Shown here piece after piece: positions 1-10,414 of a DNA stretch of 64,000 nt. Every line of letters begins with the position of its first letter. Position 1 is the first letter of the stretch. The notes beneath the pieces were generated by a model that saw nothing but the letters and a program-made list of their open reading frames with translations, was not told the origin of the DNA and did no database searches. Both the position numbers and the translations under genes were made by a program. This DNA comes from Typhlomys cinereus. Taxonomy: Eukaryota > Chordata > Mammalia > Rodentia > Platacanthomyidae. The DNA lies in NCBI GenBank assembly GCA_023101885.1, contig JALPQD010000125.1, positions 2,071,501 to 2,135,500 on the forward strand. The letters are read 5' to 3'.

Positions 1-92
1 TGTGGTTCTACACACACACATACACACATGTGCGTGCACATACACATGCACAATTGAATAAATAATAATAATAACAATTAAAAAAAAAGGAT
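1..92 (+). mobile_element. B2-type SINE, 3' part, cut by window start
   Basis: Matches the 3' part of the other young B2 copies here: TGTGGTTCTACACACACACA, a CA-rich stretch, CACAATTGAATAAATAATAA and a terminal A run. It interrupts the outer L1 ORF1; the matching right-arm site near 51,480 is uninterrupted, so it inserted after the duplication or was lost from the right arm. Confidence 0.85.
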
Positions 93-845
93 TCTTGCTC
101 TGGTATTCCATGAATACACATGTTAAGGCTTCTTCTGGGTGTCACATATCTCTTGAATATTCCTCTCAAGTATCTTTTTGGCTCTAACAACCTCTTCCAT
201 TGAACTGGATAATTCTTCCACATTGTCTTCAAGATCTGAAATTCCATTTTCTGATTTTTTTAGTTCTGCTAATGAGACTCTCTGTTGAGTTCTGGGTTGA
301 GGATAACTTGTCTTTTTGTTCAATTTTAAACTCTGCCTGAGACTGTTTTAACTGCTCTATGCCTATTGTTGTTTCTTGAACTGTTTTTCTCAACTCCTCC
401 AAGTGTCTGTTGTGTTCCTGTTCAAAGTGGTTGATGTGGTTGTTTAACTCTTCCCAGATTTCCTCTTTCATAGTATTGGTCATGGTAATGATCATACTTT
501 GAACACCATCTTCTTGGGTCTGGCATTCTTGGCTATGTTCTGTGAATTTGTTCTGGTTTGAATCCATAATTATGGGGCTAATTCTTTCAGTGGGAGATTT
601 GTCTTCTTGCGTTTTGTTCTCATGGATCTGCACTTTGACTTGGGCATTGTTGTTTTGTCTCTTAAGACCTTTCAGGTTCTATGTGTTTTTGATTGAACTG
701 ATTTAGAGCATTACTACTCTTGGGCAGTTATTACTAGTGTTTGCATTGGAATTGTGTACGTTTGTCCTTTGTTATTGTTATTTCCTAGATGAGGCTATTA
801 GACTTTTAGTACATCAGTTAAGTCAGGTTTAGTAGACAGAGGATC
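93..845 (-). mobile_element. Outer L1, left copy: ORF1 N-terminal part and 5' UTR
   Basis: On the minus strand this is the start of an L1 ORF1 (first methionine at about 567, reading MDSNQNKF) followed by a coiled-coil-like acidic and glutamine-rich stretch, with 5' UTR from 568 to about 845. It is the partner of the plus-strand L1 at 50,702 onwards. The reading frame is shifted near 300-320, so this copy is not intact. The rest of the element lies outside the window beyond the B2 insertion. No promoter monomers are visible at its 5' end. Confidence 0.85.
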
Positions 846-1778
846 AATATTAGTATGGTAATGCACTTTACGATTTAGTACCTTCGTGATATGTGAGGGT
901 TAGTGGTATAATCCCTGAAGTTGTATATGTTTTCGGGGCTGTATATATGGAAAAGTTAATCTACAGTGATTAATATTTGAAAGGAGCAGGATGGTAAAAA
1001 AATGGGGCAGTTTACTTATCTTTGGGCTTGAAGTGAAGATTCTTTGCCACAGACCAGAGTCGCGGCCTCGAGACCAGGGCGCCCACGGACCAGGTGAAGA
1101 AGAGAAACATGCAACTCTCCAAGCCAAGTGAATTTTGAACCCATTTACTGAAACTTTTATGACAGCTTTTATACAGAAAATTTTGGGATAAAGAATGGTG
1201 TTCCTAATCTGCAAAATTACCTTCAGGGTGGACATTTTTTCAAGAACTTAACCCATTGCTTGAGGGTAAATGTACTTAACAGATACATTCTCTCAGTATT
1301 TCCAAACCTAGCTAATCTATAATGCTTCACTGGGTAGCCATGGGGCTGAGCCTACATAGTTGACATTTTTAACAGAGATTGCTTTTTAAAATACACAGAG
1401 GAGGAATGAGCTACTTTTGATTTCAGCAAGGAACATATTTTACAATTAACTATAGGAGTGCCCAACACCCCATAAGTCCCAGTGTGAGCTTTTGCTGCTG
1501 TCCTGTCCTGGTTGTGCTCTCGATCAGGTCAATTGACATGGGCACCAGGCATGGCAGCATGTTCTAGCTTGGGAAGTTGCATGCAACTCATGCAGTCTCT
1601 GTAATCCAAGCTTGAACCATGTCTTTGGGGGGGGCATGGCTTGGATATTCAAGGGCCATAAGTGCCTATAGTGTGGTCCTGTTGATGGAGCACTACTGAG
1701 ATATGTGCTGAAGAGAACACTTAAGCAATATAATTATTAGAAGAATAATTCCTCCTATAATAGTATCCTTCTATTCCT
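846..1778. other. Low-copy arm sequence, no gene recognised
   Basis: Paired with about 49,435-50,700 of the right arm, which additionally carries a young B2. The only local landmark is a short CpG-bearing stretch near 1,060-1,090. No long frame is conserved between the arms here. Confidence 0.6.
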
Positions 1779-2078
1779 TTAATAATAAGGTTGCTTATAT
1801 CTTCCTTTGAGGAATTCCAGAAGTATATTGCCATCAGTTAGATGACCCATCTGTGAACCATGAGTTCTCCAAAACTGGGGCCCAGTCAGGCCCCATATGC
1901 CAAGGGTGTCTCTTTCAGGATAGAGGCAATCATTGATGGGGGTGCACTCAGATGGTCCATCTCTGTGATTTCTCATAAGAGTGCTATTTGGGAAAGGAAA
2001 AATATGGCCCCCTTTGCTTCTGACATGGATTCTCCCAGTTTGGATTGCAAATACCATCTCTAGGGGCAGGCTTGGCAT
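1779..2078 (-). other. 99-codon open frame retained in both arms (unidentified)
   Basis: A minus-strand frame of 99 codons begins MPSLPLEMVFAIQ and ends QPYY. The right-arm partner at 49,133-49,432 has the same start, length and stop, with most residues shared. I do not recognise the family; the cysteines and basic residues give no clear domain, and no signal peptide or membrane segment is evident. A stop codon directly precedes the ATG in the right copy, so a larger frame is not available upstream. It may be an exon of a lost gene, a piece of an old retroelement, or chance. Coding status is unproven. Confidence 0.25.
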
Positions 2079-2844
2079 CTAGCCTTTCTGGCATGATAGT
2101 CTCTTCCTTGTTCTTCAGCCAGGGTTAGAGTTTATTTTAAGGTTCTAGTGTACTGATAGCATTGTCTTATACTTCTGGAATTTCAGAATTAGTACATAGG
2201 TGGGAATTTTACCCACCTATATTTTAAGACTCTTGAAGTTATTCTCTAATTTCTTTAAAATCAGTGCACACATTCTGGCTAACAAGTCTACTTATTGTGA
2301 GTGACTAGACATGAAATCTCTATTTAGAATTTGACTTAAAGTTAAAAAGCAGACTTTTTCTCTAGATCAGAGAACTGGAAGCTAGGTCCAAAGAACTTAA
2401 GAGCAGGTAAAAGGCACTCCTAATTCCCAGAAGAATTCTTCCTGCCAGGGGCAAAACTTGAATTACCTAGGAGAGAGTGTTTAGCACCTGTTCATGGGTG
2501 TTATTGTGACATTCCAAGAAATTCCTAGCACCTGCCCAATGGGGTTACTGTGACTTTCCCCTGGGAACAGGCTTTAGGCTGGAACTGGGAAGAAACACCA
2601 AGGCCAGATCATTCCCATATTTTTTTCTTATTTCTCTGAAATAAAGACATGTCCTCATCCCAAAAGATGTTTCTTTGAATCCATCTTTTCCAAACTGAGA
2701 CATATTTTACCAGATTGGTCGGATAAAGACGTGGCAAATCTCTCCCATGTGATAGAATGATTTTAAAGGACTTCAGATGTATGGCCTTTTCCCCTAGAGA
2801 TTTGTTTGAGTTTCCTTTGGACTCTGTTGAATTCTGAGGAGCAG

Positions 2845-3080
2845 CGTATCCTCCCTGGATCATGAACGAGGGTTCCTGGCAGGCTGGAGGGGGAGAGGGA
2901 CTGATGGACGTGACAGAACTATTCAGCTGGGATCTGGAATTTGGCTTAGTGGACTACCCAAGCTCCAGGCAGTCTGGGTGTTGCTCAGGCTGTCTGGTGG
3001 GAGGAACTGGGACTAGCAGCGACCTGGGAGCTGGTGGAACTTACCTGGGATGGAGGACCATGATCAAGTGCTGTCCCCGG
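2845..3080 (-). repeat. L1-promoter-monomer-like block, left arm
   Basis: On the minus strand, phrases such as CTGCCTGCCAGGAACC, a proline-codon-like CCC-rich stretch and 'tggatagtccac' run in the same order as in the L1 5' UTR monomers at 14,500-14,745 and 63,357-63,790, but more diverged. No L1 ORF follows, so it is an isolated, older relative or the source of a promoter monomer. Partner: 48,165-48,385. Confidence 0.5.
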
Positions 3081-3751
3081 CAGGTGTGGTCAAACTCCTT
3101 GTTTGAACAAGACTTTCCATTCTTTGTAATTTTCTCTGTGGTTACTGATTTGTGATGACTGCCATAGTTTGACAGATATATACCCATTTACCTGAGAATA
3201 AAGTTGTCTTTACATTATCTCTGTCTTGATCAAACAGGGTCTCTGACCCTGGCCTGGTTTCAATTTCCATGGATCACATTTGATGACTTCACAGTGATTT
3301 GTAAGTGAAGGCACTTACAGAACACATTATTCTCTTGGGCTGGCTCCTCCCATGGTATATAATTCTCCTTGGCATATCTCCCATGCTGGCTCTTCACTTC
3401 TCAATGGCAAATCAGGCTTTAACTCCACAGCACAAAATACATTTTTGGTGCCTCTCTGTAGTTCTCCTGCCACGTACTACCTGACTTCTGCCATTCTATG
3501 AAATACTGGAGAAGGGACTCATGACTTCCTCCCACTTGCATCTTTGATGATTGCAAAATGGGACCACTTGGACAATGTTGCCAAGTTCTGCTATAAACTC
3601 CAGGTAGAGATTGGTCTCTCAATTCACAGCAGGTTCAACTTCTTGGTGCTGACAAGAGAAAAATCTCTCTTGGGCCTTTACTTTGGAATAACAGGTAGTT
3701 ATCTTGGAATTCTGACATTCTGCTCTTCCCTTCAAAAGCATTTTCATTCTC

Positions 3752-3757
3752 ATTTGT

Positions 3758-3791
<34 letters not shown>

Positions 3792-4015
3792 ACATGTGAG
3801 AGGATACTATGTGTCCCTAAGGAGGACCAAGAGTGAATTTGGGAATCACTCTGGATTGCTTCTACCTCCTTTTTGCTTTGCTTTGGGATTTTCCAGGCTC
3901 TGCCCACCCCGGCCAGAAGTACAGGTTGTTGCCATTTCCATCTGGTGTTTAATGTGGGTCCTGGGATCCAAACTCTGGACCTACTGTTTGTGAGACAGAG
4001 ACATAAACCCTGACG
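3752..4015 (-). mobile_element. Old B2-type SINE with (TG)n, left arm
   Basis: Reads on the minus strand as a degenerate B2: tRNA-like head, 'GTTTGGATCCCAGGACCCACAT', a body rich in AGAGCCTGGAAAATCCC, and a terminal CA repeat (seen as TG at 3,757-3,792). It is also present in the right arm at 47,215-47,475, so it predates the duplication. An open frame overlapping it is repeat-derived. Confidence 0.75.
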
Positions 4016-4559
4016 TTTAAATCTTCAAGTTTACCATGGCATTTTTCATCATCAAACCTCACAGTTTTCATCTTTTCCTGCCTGATTCCTTGCTCTTTTT
4101 CATAGCTATATACAACACCACTAAAAAGTAGCCATGCCACACTGTCAAGACTGCCTTGCCTTGAAACTTCCTCAGAAAAACACAGGAATTTAACTTCAGG
4201 CAAGCTTTCAGGATGAAGGCAAAACTTGATCAAACATTCTGCCAATACATCACACCATTTGCCCCTCATGTAGTTCCCAACACAGTCACTGTTCCCCTCT
4301 GGACGACCACACATTCAGCTTTTAATGTCTGCAATTCTGACAGCATCACTCTCTTCCAAGCTCTCACTAGAATAGTCCTTTAGGCCCCGTCTCCAAGATG
4401 CAAAGGTTTTACCAGCAAAAGTCCTCAAGTTTTATGTATTTCTCCCAAGAAACATCTCCAGAGACACACCAGTCACATCATAGCAATAGTCAAACTGCTA
4501 GGTACCAACCTCTCTCAGCTTCATGAGCAACAACTTTACATTTTGGTACCAGATTCTCA

Positions 4560-4965
4560 GTCTCACACAGCAATGCCCTCTTCCTGGTTCCAAATTCTTT
4601 ACAGGTTACTCTTTCTTTGTTGCTGTGAGACAACCTCTGAAGTCAAGGGACTGAATAGAAGTAAGGGAGAATGATTCGCCTTATGTTTACAAAGGGGAAA
4701 TATAGTCCTTCAAGGTGGAAAAGGCATGACATGTGGCAGAAGCCGGAGGTGGCCTAAGTCATTGCAGACTTCAAAGGAGCTGAGAGCTGCTGCAAGCTCA
4801 AGAGCAGACTGAAGCAAAACTAATAAAACTCAATGCCCACCCCCTGTGACTGCCTTCCTCCAGAAAGGCTCTATTCCAAAAGGTGACATGATTTCCCAAA
4901 CAACTAAAGATTCTGAGCCTGTGAGGCACAACTCACATTTTAAACCATGACAATGTTCTAAACAA
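4560..4965 (-). mobile_element. Old interspersed repeat, left arm
   Basis: Contains TTTGTTGCTGTGAGAC and an end resembling the rodent 'actcacattttaaaccatgac' repeat tail. The general layout matches a common rodent repeat with TTGTTGCTGTGATAAAA-type ends, but I cannot name the family with certainty. The right-arm partner lies at about 46,275-46,690. The strand is uncertain. Confidence 0.4.
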
Positions 4966-5544
4966 TAAATTAAATGAAACAGTTTCTCTTTTTTCCCCTT
5001 CCTTTTATTTCGGTTTTGTCTTTCTACAACATCGAAGGTTGGCCCCAGACTGCTGATTCTCCTGTGCCAGCTTACTGGTGGTGGGATTACAGGAAGAGAT
5101 ACCCAAGAGCTTGCAGCAGCTGATCTCTTGGGAGGCTGACAAGCTCTGGGAAGCAAGGTCAGTATAAGCAGACTCTCGGCTCCTCTATCCAAGGAACATT
5201 TGTAAACCATTATTGACATTTCATGTATTCTTGCTTCCCATGCAATTACAACATTTTCTGAGAAAATCACCTATTTCAAGAAAGAGAACTAGACCATGCT
5301 ACTGCTATGAAGTTAAATAAGAATAACCACAGTTTATTCTTAGTAGCAATGAGAGCACTATAAAAGTAAAATCTGAGAACAATGTAATAAGGTTCATTAA
5401 TAATTTAGAAAATTATTCTAGATCACCCAGGCATTTAATGAGAATATTTATGAAGAAGAAAAGTATTTTTAAATTTCTAATTTTATTCTCTGTAAAATAA
5501 TAGATATATTAGGACGTATTCACTCAGTGGCAAGAATTAAAGGA

Positions 5545-5640
5545 AAAAGATGCCCAACACTTGGAGTTCAGCATTCGTGAGGCTGAGCCAGAAGAATTCA
5601 CACAAGGAGATCAGCCTGTAGTACACAGTGAGACAGGTTG
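5545..5640 (+). mobile_element. Degenerate B1 SINE
   Basis: Pieces of a B1 (7SL-derived) are visible: CCCAACACTTGGAG, GAGGCTGAGCCAGAAGA and GATCAGCCTG followed by GTGAGACAGG. Partner in the right arm near 43,105-43,215 on the other strand. Confidence 0.55.
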
Positions 5641-5734
5641 TGTTTTGTTTTGGTTTGGTTTATAAGACAAGGCTAACAGGTAGGAAGATATACAAGTTTT
5701 TATGATTTCCACCTCTGCAGGATTTTTCTTTGTT

Positions 5735-5860
5735 TTGTTTTGCGATACTGGCTCTCATTCTGTGGCCCAGATGGCGTCCAACTGGACGTCATCTTCTATA
5801 TTCCTTCTGAGTATTGGGGTATAGCTGTGTACACCCATGCCTGGATCTCTAGTTATACTT
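5735..5860 (-). mobile_element. Degenerate B1 SINE
   Basis: Antisense B1: GATACTGGCTCTCATTCTGTGGCCCAGATGG resembles the antisense 'tctcactctgtagcccagg', and the 5' end reads as CACCCATGCCTGGATC. Partner near 42,905-43,020. Confidence 0.55.
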
Positions 5861-5934
5861 AGGAGGGAGGAGGAAGTAGTCTCTCCAGTTATTGAATACT
5901 CTTTAAAAAAACTTGTTTGAACTTTCAGAAACAT

Positions 5935-6155
5935 AGTCTGGCAAGATAGCTCAGCAGGCAAGGTACAGCTCACAAGCTTGGCAACCTGAGTTCTGTCCCC
6001 AGAAGCCCACATGGTGGAAAGATAGAAGTAATTTCTGAAAGTTGTTCTCTGCCCTCTACCTTCATGCTCTATATGTCATGGCATGCATGGGCTCTTTCTC
6101 TCTGTGTGTCTTCCTCCCTCTCATTCTCTTTCAAACAAATAAATAAATACTTTTT
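5935..6155 (+). mobile_element. Old B2-type SINE, left arm
   Basis: The head AGTCTGGCAAGATAGCTCAG resembles the B2 A-box region. The body CCCACATGGTGGAAAGATAG and the tail CAAATAAATAAATAC are typical of B2-related SINEs. Partner in the right arm at about 42,597-42,830 on the minus strand. Confidence 0.75.
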
Positions 6156-6411
6156 AAAACTTCTAGAAAAGTAACTTTTAATATTAAAATGAGAGATGAA
6201 TACAAAGATGTGAGAGGCATTCTGTTGTTCTCCTATAAATTAATTTATTGTAGAAAATTGAATTTGAGATTGCATGGTAAGTGAAATCTAATCTTATATA
6301 ATAGCTCTCTATTAGAGTCTTCTTTAGCCTCAAACTATGAACTTTCTGGGTCTAGATTTCTCCTACCATAATATTCAATATGGTTTGAATCCAATACAGT
6401 AGTCAATATAA

Positions 6412-6540
6412 TATCTGGGTGTGGTGGTACATAGTACCTATCTCTCAAGTACTTGGAAGGTTGAAGAAGAGGATGATAAGTGAAGGCCAGCCTGGGCTAC
6501 ATTGGAAAACCCTGTCTCAATGAGCAAACAAACAAAAAAC
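6412..6540 (+). mobile_element. B1 SINE, left arm
   Basis: CTGGGTGTGGTGGTACATAG opens the element, followed by GTACTTGGAAGGTTGAAG, GGCCAGCCTGGGCTACAT and CCCTGTCTCAATGAGC with a CAAACAAAC tail. Partner at 42,207-42,345, minus strand. Confidence 0.85.
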
Positions 6541-6709
6541 AGTTGTCACTAGAGATGCACTTATGGAATTTAAACCTGGTTTCTTCAACATGGTCTTCTA
6601 TGCACAACAAAGACCTGTCAGATCAAAGGTAGTTGAAGGGATGAAAATAGGACTGGGTCAATAACATTAACAAAAAAGCTACTCGGCTTCACTAAAAACC
6701 CAATGAAGA

Positions 6710-6800
6710 GTCTAGGCAGATGGTTCGATGCATAAGAGCTTTTGCTGTAAAAGTGAGAAGACCTAAGTTCACATTCCCAGAATAAAGTCGGGAATGTCTG
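6710..6800 (+). mobile_element. B2/B4-like SINE fragment
   Basis: AGGCAGATGGTTCGATGCATAAGAGC and a following 'agacctaagttca' resemble the head of a tRNA-derived SINE. Partner near 41,965-42,050. Short and degenerate. Confidence 0.45.
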
Positions 6801-7039
6801 TATCTACTTGTAACTTTGGCGTTAGTAAGTGGAGAAAAGCAGACCTTCTTGGTCTAGCTTTTTGGTTAGCATAACAAAACAAAGCTTCAAGTTGAAGGTT
6901 CAACGAGAGACCATGTCTCATAAAATAAGGTGAAGAATGGTAGAGTAAAAGACCTATATCAACCCCTGGCCTCTGCATGCATGCACACAAGTACCCACAC
7001 ATACATACATACATGTCCAAAGGTATGTAGACTGGTCAC

Positions 7040-7205
7040 TAGAAAATGATAAGTAGATGTGGTGGCACAGACCTGTAATCTCAGCACTTGAGAGGTAGAG
7101 AGAGGAGAATGAGGAGCTTAAGGTCATCCTCAGATAAACAGCAAATTCAAGACTAGCTTGGACTATTGCTAGTGTTTCAAAAACAAACAAACAAAAACAG
7201 CAAAA
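7040..7205 (+). mobile_element. B1 SINE, left arm
   Basis: GTGGTGGCACAGACCTGTAA, CTCAGCACTTGAGAGGTAGA, CAAGACTAGCTTGG and a CAAACAAACAAAAA tail. The right-arm partner is split by a young B2 (41,250-41,307 and 41,605-41,712), a clear post-duplication insertion. Confidence 0.85.
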
Positions 7206-7411
7206 ATAAAATCTGACACCTGAGGAGAGAAAGAAAGTAGAAAAAATGTAAGATGCTTACCATCAAGGTTACTACATTCTAAGCTATCAAGACCATGGTA
7301 AGTGTTTGAATTCTAGATCATTCCATGTGTCTTCACATTCTTGTGAGTACTTGGAGGTACTGCATCCATTAAAACAGCAGTGTTCAGGAAATGAGACTTA
7401 CATATCTGTGG

Positions 7412-7545
7412 GTTTTTTAAAAGCAGAATCTCACTATAGCCCAGTCTAGCCTAGAACTCAGTGTAATCTTTGTACCTCAGCTTCTGCTGAAGCCCATATT
7501 ATCTACAGGGATTATAGACATGAATTGCCATGCCTAGATGACTCA
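7412..7545 (-). mobile_element. B1 SINE, antisense, left arm
   Basis: AATCTCACTATAGCCCAGTC, CTAGAACTCAGTGTAATC and GGGATTATAGACATGAATTG are antisense B1. Partner near 40,890-41,025. Confidence 0.8.
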
Positions 7546-7891
7546 CACATCTTCAATTAGTTTATTAATTTCTGATTCTGTGAACAAATACCTGACAAAA
7601 GTTACTGAAGGGAAGAAATATTTTGTTTCTGGTTTTCAGAAGGTTTGGTCCTTTATAGTGAGGAGGAATGATGGAGAAAGACAGTTCACATCGTGGGAAG
7701 CCAAGAAAGAGATAAAAGTTTTGGTAAAGGACCAGAGCAAGACATAGGTTCAAGATACATACATTCATGGTTACCTACTGACTCAGACTCAGCCCCACTC
7801 ATACCTTCTACCATCTCTTAATAATATCATAATGCCACATACCCACTGAAAGACTGATCATTATATCAGCTCCCCATGATCTAATTGCCTC

Positions 7892-7892
<1 letters not shown>

Positions 7893-7937
<45 letters not shown>
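7893..7937. repeat. (TG)n microsatellite
   Basis: About 22 TG units, forming the CA-rich 3' part of the adjacent antisense old B2. The right-arm partner is the (CA)n at 40,493-40,536. Confidence 0.95.
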
Positions 7938-7938
<1 letters not shown>

Positions 7939-8149
7939 CAGAGGGTAGGCATTGTGTGTCCCTGTAGAAGACCCAAGGTGATTTAGCAGTCATCCTAGAT
8001 TCTTTCCTCCTATTTGCTTAGCTCTAGTTTTCCAGGCTTCACCTTCCAGAGCTGAAAGTACAGGCTGACACAATTTCCACCTGGTGTTTTTACTTGGAAT
8101 CCAAGGATCGGCTTTGGAGGCACCCCTGAGCCATCTCTTCAGGCCCTAA
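7938..8149 (-). mobile_element. Old B2-type SINE, left arm
   Basis: Antisense it starts GGGCCTGAAGAGATGGCTCA, then runs through a shortened body to the adjacent CA repeat. Relative to the young B2 it lacks part of the tRNA-like head. The partner at 40,281-40,536 shows it predates the duplication. Confidence 0.8.
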
Positions 8150-8584
8150 CCAACTCTTGAAATGTCACTGCTAAAAAAAAAAATGTCATTGTTGACACAT
8201 CTAGAGTTGTGCTTCACTAGCCCCACTACCGCTTCTTAACACAATCAAATTAACAATTCAACGTAACTTTCACAATGGCACAATTCTATTCAGGTGTATG
8301 TATCCTAGAGGAATTCTTCTGCAAGATCTTAAAGGACTACTTCATGTCCTGATAGTAACCACCTGAGATCTGAAAGTTCACTCACAGCTCAGAAGACTAG
8401 TACACAGGGAGATTTGCCAGAGGATAATGTGTAGAGATGTAAACAGCAGGTGAAATGTACACATAAAGATCTTAAAATCTTGCAAATGGACAGACAATTC
8501 TGAATAGAATTAGTTCCTTATCTTGATACCTTTTTCTTTAATTGAAAATATATGAAAAAAAGAAAATATATGCACAGCATTTGT

Positions 8585-8652
8585 TGTAGCAGCACATATA
8601 CTAAAATTGGAATGATACAAAGAAGATTAGCATGGCCCCTGTACAAGATGAC
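8585..8652 (+). pseudogene. U6 snRNA pseudogene, 3'-truncated (left arm)
   Basis: Matches U6 spliceosomal snRNA from about nucleotide 10 to 75: GCAGCACATATACTAAAATT, then a GATACAAAGAAGATTAGC stretch and CATGGCCCCTG, ending at GATGAC. Substitutions (for example GTACAAG for GCGCAAGG) and loss of the 3' end, including the terminal U tract, make it non-functional. The upstream 60 bp show no PSE/TATA of an snRNA promoter. Directly downstream, without a poly-A, begins another repeat, giving a chimeric structure. Confidence 0.9.
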
Positions 8653-9060
8653 TGTTACAGTAAGCCTGTAGCATTGCTGATAATTGGCCATCAAATGGCT
8701 TAATGGAACAAAGGTTTATTCTCTTAAGAGTCCTTAATCCAGCTTGATGGAAGAGCATGCACCAACACCAGGACAAGAGAACTGGCCACACCATCACCAC
8801 ATAACAGCTGAGAGAGGGACAATCCTTACTTGCCAGACCAGCATGTCTGGCCAAGTGTACAGAAGGATGCCAACTCTCTCAACCAGTTTTCTGTGACTTA
8901 TTCCAGGACCTAGTCCCACCCATCATAGGCTGGACCTTCCCTATCTACTAGACAAACTCTTGCAGGTTGCGCTTGCCTTAACTCAACTATTAATTCTCTA
9001 TAAATGTGCCCAGAGCTCAAACCCTTAACAGTCAAGTTGACACCTGTGCTTACCTATCAC
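8653..9060 (-). mobile_element. Old repeat fused to U6, left arm
   Basis: On the minus strand it starts near TGTCAACTTGACTGTTAAGG and ends with AATAAACCTTTGTTCC. The GTCAACTTGAC end is shared with a widespread rodent repeat family (URR1-like), but the family name is my guess. Partner 39,385-39,790. Confidence 0.4.
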
Positions 9061-9140
9061 AATGACATAGAAATCCACGAATAATTCTATTAAAAATGCA
9101 TAGAGGAGAAGCTAAGTAAGTAATAAGTAAGACTGATGCA

Positions 9141-9420
9141 GGGGCTGGAGAGGTGGCTCAGGGGTTAAGCCTCTGCCTTGCAGGTAGAAGGTCATGAGTT
9201 CGGATCCTAGACCCCACGTATAGATGCTGGGCGGAAGTGGGGGCGGCCTCCGTTTCAGGTCCTGGTAGGGCAGAGCCTGTGAATCCACGGGCAAAGTAAA
9301 CGAGGAGGTGGAGGCGCCCATGGTGGTTCCTGAACTCGTCCGTGGTTTTACACACACATACATACATACCCACACATACATACGCACTCATGTATACACG
9401 CACAATTGAATAAAAAAAAA
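9141..9420 (+). mobile_element. Young B2-type SINE, left arm only
   Basis: Begins GGGGCTGGAGAGGTGGCTCA (pol III A box in TGGCTCAGGGG), has the B box GAGTTCGGATCC, a GC-rich body, ACGCACAATTGAATAAAAA and an A tail. It is flanked by the target-site duplication GACTGATGCA (9,131-9,140 and 9,425-9,434). The right-arm site near 39,305 is empty, so it inserted after the duplication. Confidence 0.93.
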
Positions 9421-9593
9421 GGCAGACTGATGCAGAAACAAATATTTAAAATGTAATTCTGGAATGGAAGAGATGGTTTGGTGGGTAAGATACTTTCATG
9501 AAAGACTGAGTTTGACCCCCAGAACCAATGCAAAGGTAAAAGAAAGAGCCAAGGGCACCAAGTTGTCCTCTAACCTCCACACACATGCCATAG

Positions 9594-9594
<1 letters not shown>

Positions 9595-9642
<48 letters not shown>
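9595..9642. repeat. (CA)n microsatellite
   Basis: About 24 CA units; the right-arm partner is a shorter (TG)n at 39,118-39,144. Confidence 0.95.
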
Positions 9643-9645
<3 letters not shown>

Positions 9646-9964
9646 TGATAAAAATGAAATACAGTTAAAAATAAAATACTAATCAGAAGAATTTCCATAG
9701 TAACTGAATAGACAAAGGGAACTAATAACTAATTAAAGGAAATAATTAACTAAGAGTTATGATATGATATAAAAAACTTATGAATAGGCAATTTACACTT
9801 AATTTTAAAATCATATCATACTTAAATATTTTTGATGCAAGTAATGTAGGCATAGATTAGAAATATGGTGATGATTAATGGGCACAAGGTTTTCCTTTCT
9901 CAACCAAACCTTATTGCCGCCTTCCTCATTTCCTTACTTGGATATGTATGTTCAAAACCTAGGT

Positions 9965-10110
9965 TTGGATAAGACATGGTGTCGCATACCAGTAATTCTG
10001 GAGCACAATAGGATGAGACAGGAGGACAACCTGGGTTAGGTAATAAGTTCCGGAACAGTGCGAACTGAACAACGAGACATTTCCCCAAAAGTACAACAAA
10101 AAGATAAATA
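9965..10110 (+). mobile_element. Degenerate B1-like SINE
   Basis: ATGGTGTCGCATACCAGTAA, TTCTGGAGCACAATAGGATG and CAACCTGGGTTAGGTAATAAG follow B1 order. Partner near 38,335-38,480, antisense. Confidence 0.55.
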
Positions 10111-10414
10111 AAGGAAATTATGAATATATAATAAATAAAATAAACCTTAAATTTTCAATGTAGTACCAGTTTGAATTAGGTTTGATCATAGATTATGATC
10201 CAACCCCACTGAATCTTGCCAATCAGGGCAAGTAGGACTTTGACAATAAACAAGAGAATTAGACTTAGTAATTAATTTATGTAGCCTTATTTGAAACAAG
10301 GAGACACTTTCTACAGTGAATAGAAAATACCAAGAAGTGAATATTTCCTTCCACGCAATCCATGCCCTTCTGTTGCCTGATTGAATAAAAATCCAGGAGA
10401 TTCCATCAATTTCT

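Noticed and set aside
3635..3907. Frames rich in His-Thr or Cys-Val, also at 9,446, 38,611, 43,893 and 50,087.
   Set aside because: These are translations of (CA)n/(TG)n microsatellites and SINE bodies.
4830..5270. 146-codon minus-strand frame also found at 45,956-46,321.
   Set aside because: It spans a repeat tail and B1-like sequence (GGGATTACAGG); the shared frame reflects the duplication of repeats.
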